A stretch of DNA of 64,000 nucleotides, taken from contig NZ_CANMNK010000003.1 in NCBI RefSeq assembly GCF_947499265.1, positions 496,001 through 560,000 on the forward strand, in the 5' to 3' direction. Below the pieces are notes generated by a model. The model was not told the DNA's origin. It worked only from the letters and a program-made list of their open reading frames with translations, and searched no databases. Both the position numbers and the translations under genes were made by a program. This document shows, one piece after another, positions 63,303 through 64,000 of the stretch. Within the stretch, counting starts at the first letter, position 1; every line of letters starts with the position of its first letter. The DNA is from an uncultured Roseobacter sp. GTDB taxonomy: Bacteria > Pseudomonadota > Alphaproteobacteria > Rhodobacterales > Rhodobacteraceae.

Positions 63303-64000
63303 TCAGGGGATCACCGCGATATTGCCGGTGTGTTTCTTTTCAACAAATGCGGCCTGCGCCGCGTTGAGTTCCGCCAATGGGTAGGTTGCTGCCAGCATCG
63401 GGCGCACTTCACCCCGCTCGATGTACCCGACCAGATCGGCAAAGACATGCGGCGGCAGGACGGTGGAACCGGTGAAGGTCAGATCCCGCAGGTAGAATGT
63501 CCGCAGATCCAGCGCGACAATCGGACCGGCAATCGCGCCCGAACAGGTGTAGCGCCCGCCCCGTTCCAAAACATCGATGACGGTGCCAAAGTAATCGCCG
63601 CCAACGATGTCTGCCACAACGCTGACAGTATCCTGACCAATGGCGTCACGCAGCGCGGCTCGCAGGTTCGAGGGCGCACGCGGCAGCATCGCTGTCGGAT
63701 GGAGCGCGGCGATATCGGTATGCTTTGCCTCGCTCGCCAAGCAGACCGTACGTGCCCCGCGCCGATGGGCCAACTGGATCAAAGCAGAGCCGACGCCGCC
63801 AGAGGCGCCTGTGATCAGCACCGTGTCGCCTTTGGTGACACTGGCCCGGGTCAACATGCCTTCTGCGGTCGAATAGGAGCATGAGAACGTGGCAAGTTCC
63901 GCATCACTCAGATCGCTTGTCACCGCGCGGACATTGCGATGATCGACCACAGTGTATTGGGCAAAACCGCCATCGCATTCCGACCCGAAATACCCCGTTT
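63303..64000 (-). CDS. Zinc-type alcohol dehydrogenase / quinone reductase family protein (5' end beyond window)
   Basis: This frame is open to the window edge; 232 codons of the C-terminal part are seen. GYFGSECDGGFAQYTVV is the end of the substrate domain. SYSTAEGMLTRASVTKGDTVLITGASGGVGSALIQLA is the NAD(P)-binding Rossmann motif of medium-chain dehydrogenases. The C-terminal LAELNAAQAAFVEKKHTGNIAVI is typical. Whether the catalytic zinc ligands exist cannot be judged, as they lie upstream of 64000. It is the first visible gene of the aminotransferase/MBL/hydroxylase operon. Confidence 0.88.
   Translation of the reverse strand, partial: TGYFGSECDGGFAQYTVVDHRNVRAVTSDLSDAELATFSCSYSTAEGMLTRASVTKGDTVLITGASGGVGSALIQLAHRRGARTVCLASEAKHTDIAALHPTAMLPRAPSNLRAALRDAIGQDTVSVVADIVGGDYFGTVIDVLERGGRYTCSGAIAGPIVALDLRTFYLRDLTFTGSTVLPPHVFADLVGYIERGEVRPMLAATYPLAELNAAQAAFVEKKHTGNIAVIP

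Overview
The window looks like chromosome of a Roseobacter-clade alphaproteobacterium (Rhodobacteraceae). This rests on a high-GC coding style, densely packed short operons with frequent ATGA/TGATG overlaps, and a gene mix typical of that group: several sugar ABC importers, a fused indolepyruvate:ferredoxin oxidoreductase, inositol catabolism, choline-sulfatase-like enzymes and BtpA/DUF1185/DUF2783 families. The species cannot be fixed from sequence alone. No tRNA, rRNA, CRISPR array, insertion sequence or phage integrase was seen.

Region 1 (1-16.1 kb) begins with a truncated homocysteine S-methyltransferase-like gene and a TetR regulator. A large carbohydrate-use locus follows. It holds a CUT1 ABC importer (ATPase, a long binding protein and two permeases), a RbsD/FucU mutarotase, a ribokinase and an unknown multi-spanning membrane protein. 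Next comes a tight FGGY-kinase / M42 peptidase-like / BtpA(SgcQ)-like operon, then an aldo-keto reductase plus lactonase pair, and a second PfkB kinase with a TIM-barrel isomerase. The natural sugar is not evident.

Region 2 (16.1-24.1 kb) has the fused indolepyruvate:ferredoxin oxidoreductase with a divergent Lrp/AsnC regulator. It also has a solitary Fe(III)-binding protein with a TGA-N9-TCA palindrome upstream. A small cluster of poorly known genes follows: a signal-less peptidoglycan-binding/CHAP-type hydrolase, a membrane-anchored protein, a lipoprotein and a 113-residue protein.

Region 3 (24.1-37.0 kb) is a myo-inositol regulon. An ABC importer of the ribose/inositol class and a divergent LacI regulator lie beside two divergent enzyme operons: Gfo/Idh, IolE/MocC-like, Gfo/Idh on the minus strand and iolD-iolC-iolB-aldolase-iolG on the plus strand. 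The importer promoter and the iol divergent promoter carry the same palindrome, TTTGCAACCGGTTGCAAA, which links transport and catabolism to one regulator. iolA (methylmalonate-semialdehyde dehydrogenase) is not in the window.

Region 4 (37.0-42.9 kb) is a LysR-controlled operon of a DUF1185 protein, alpha/beta hydrolase, flavin reductase with an extra C-terminal domain, luciferase-like monooxygenase and aldehyde dehydrogenase. It resembles the oxidative ring-opening logic of the Rut pathway, but the substrate is unknown. I regard it as the best candidate for an undescribed pathway.

Region 5 (42.9-54.7 kb) carries an ankyrin-repeat protein, a DUF2235 hydrolase with internal membrane helices and a chemoreceptor. 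It also has a second ribose-class ABC importer with its own LacI regulator and a GTTACCGGTAAC operator pair, and a LysE-type exporter.

Region 6 (54.7-64.0 kb) has a secreted protein with four internal repeats and a sulfatase. It ends with a minus-strand catabolic operon: zinc-type alcohol dehydrogenase (cut by the window end), class III aminotransferase, a metallo-beta-lactamase-fold protein that has lost one metal site, an FAD aromatic hydroxylase and DUF2783.
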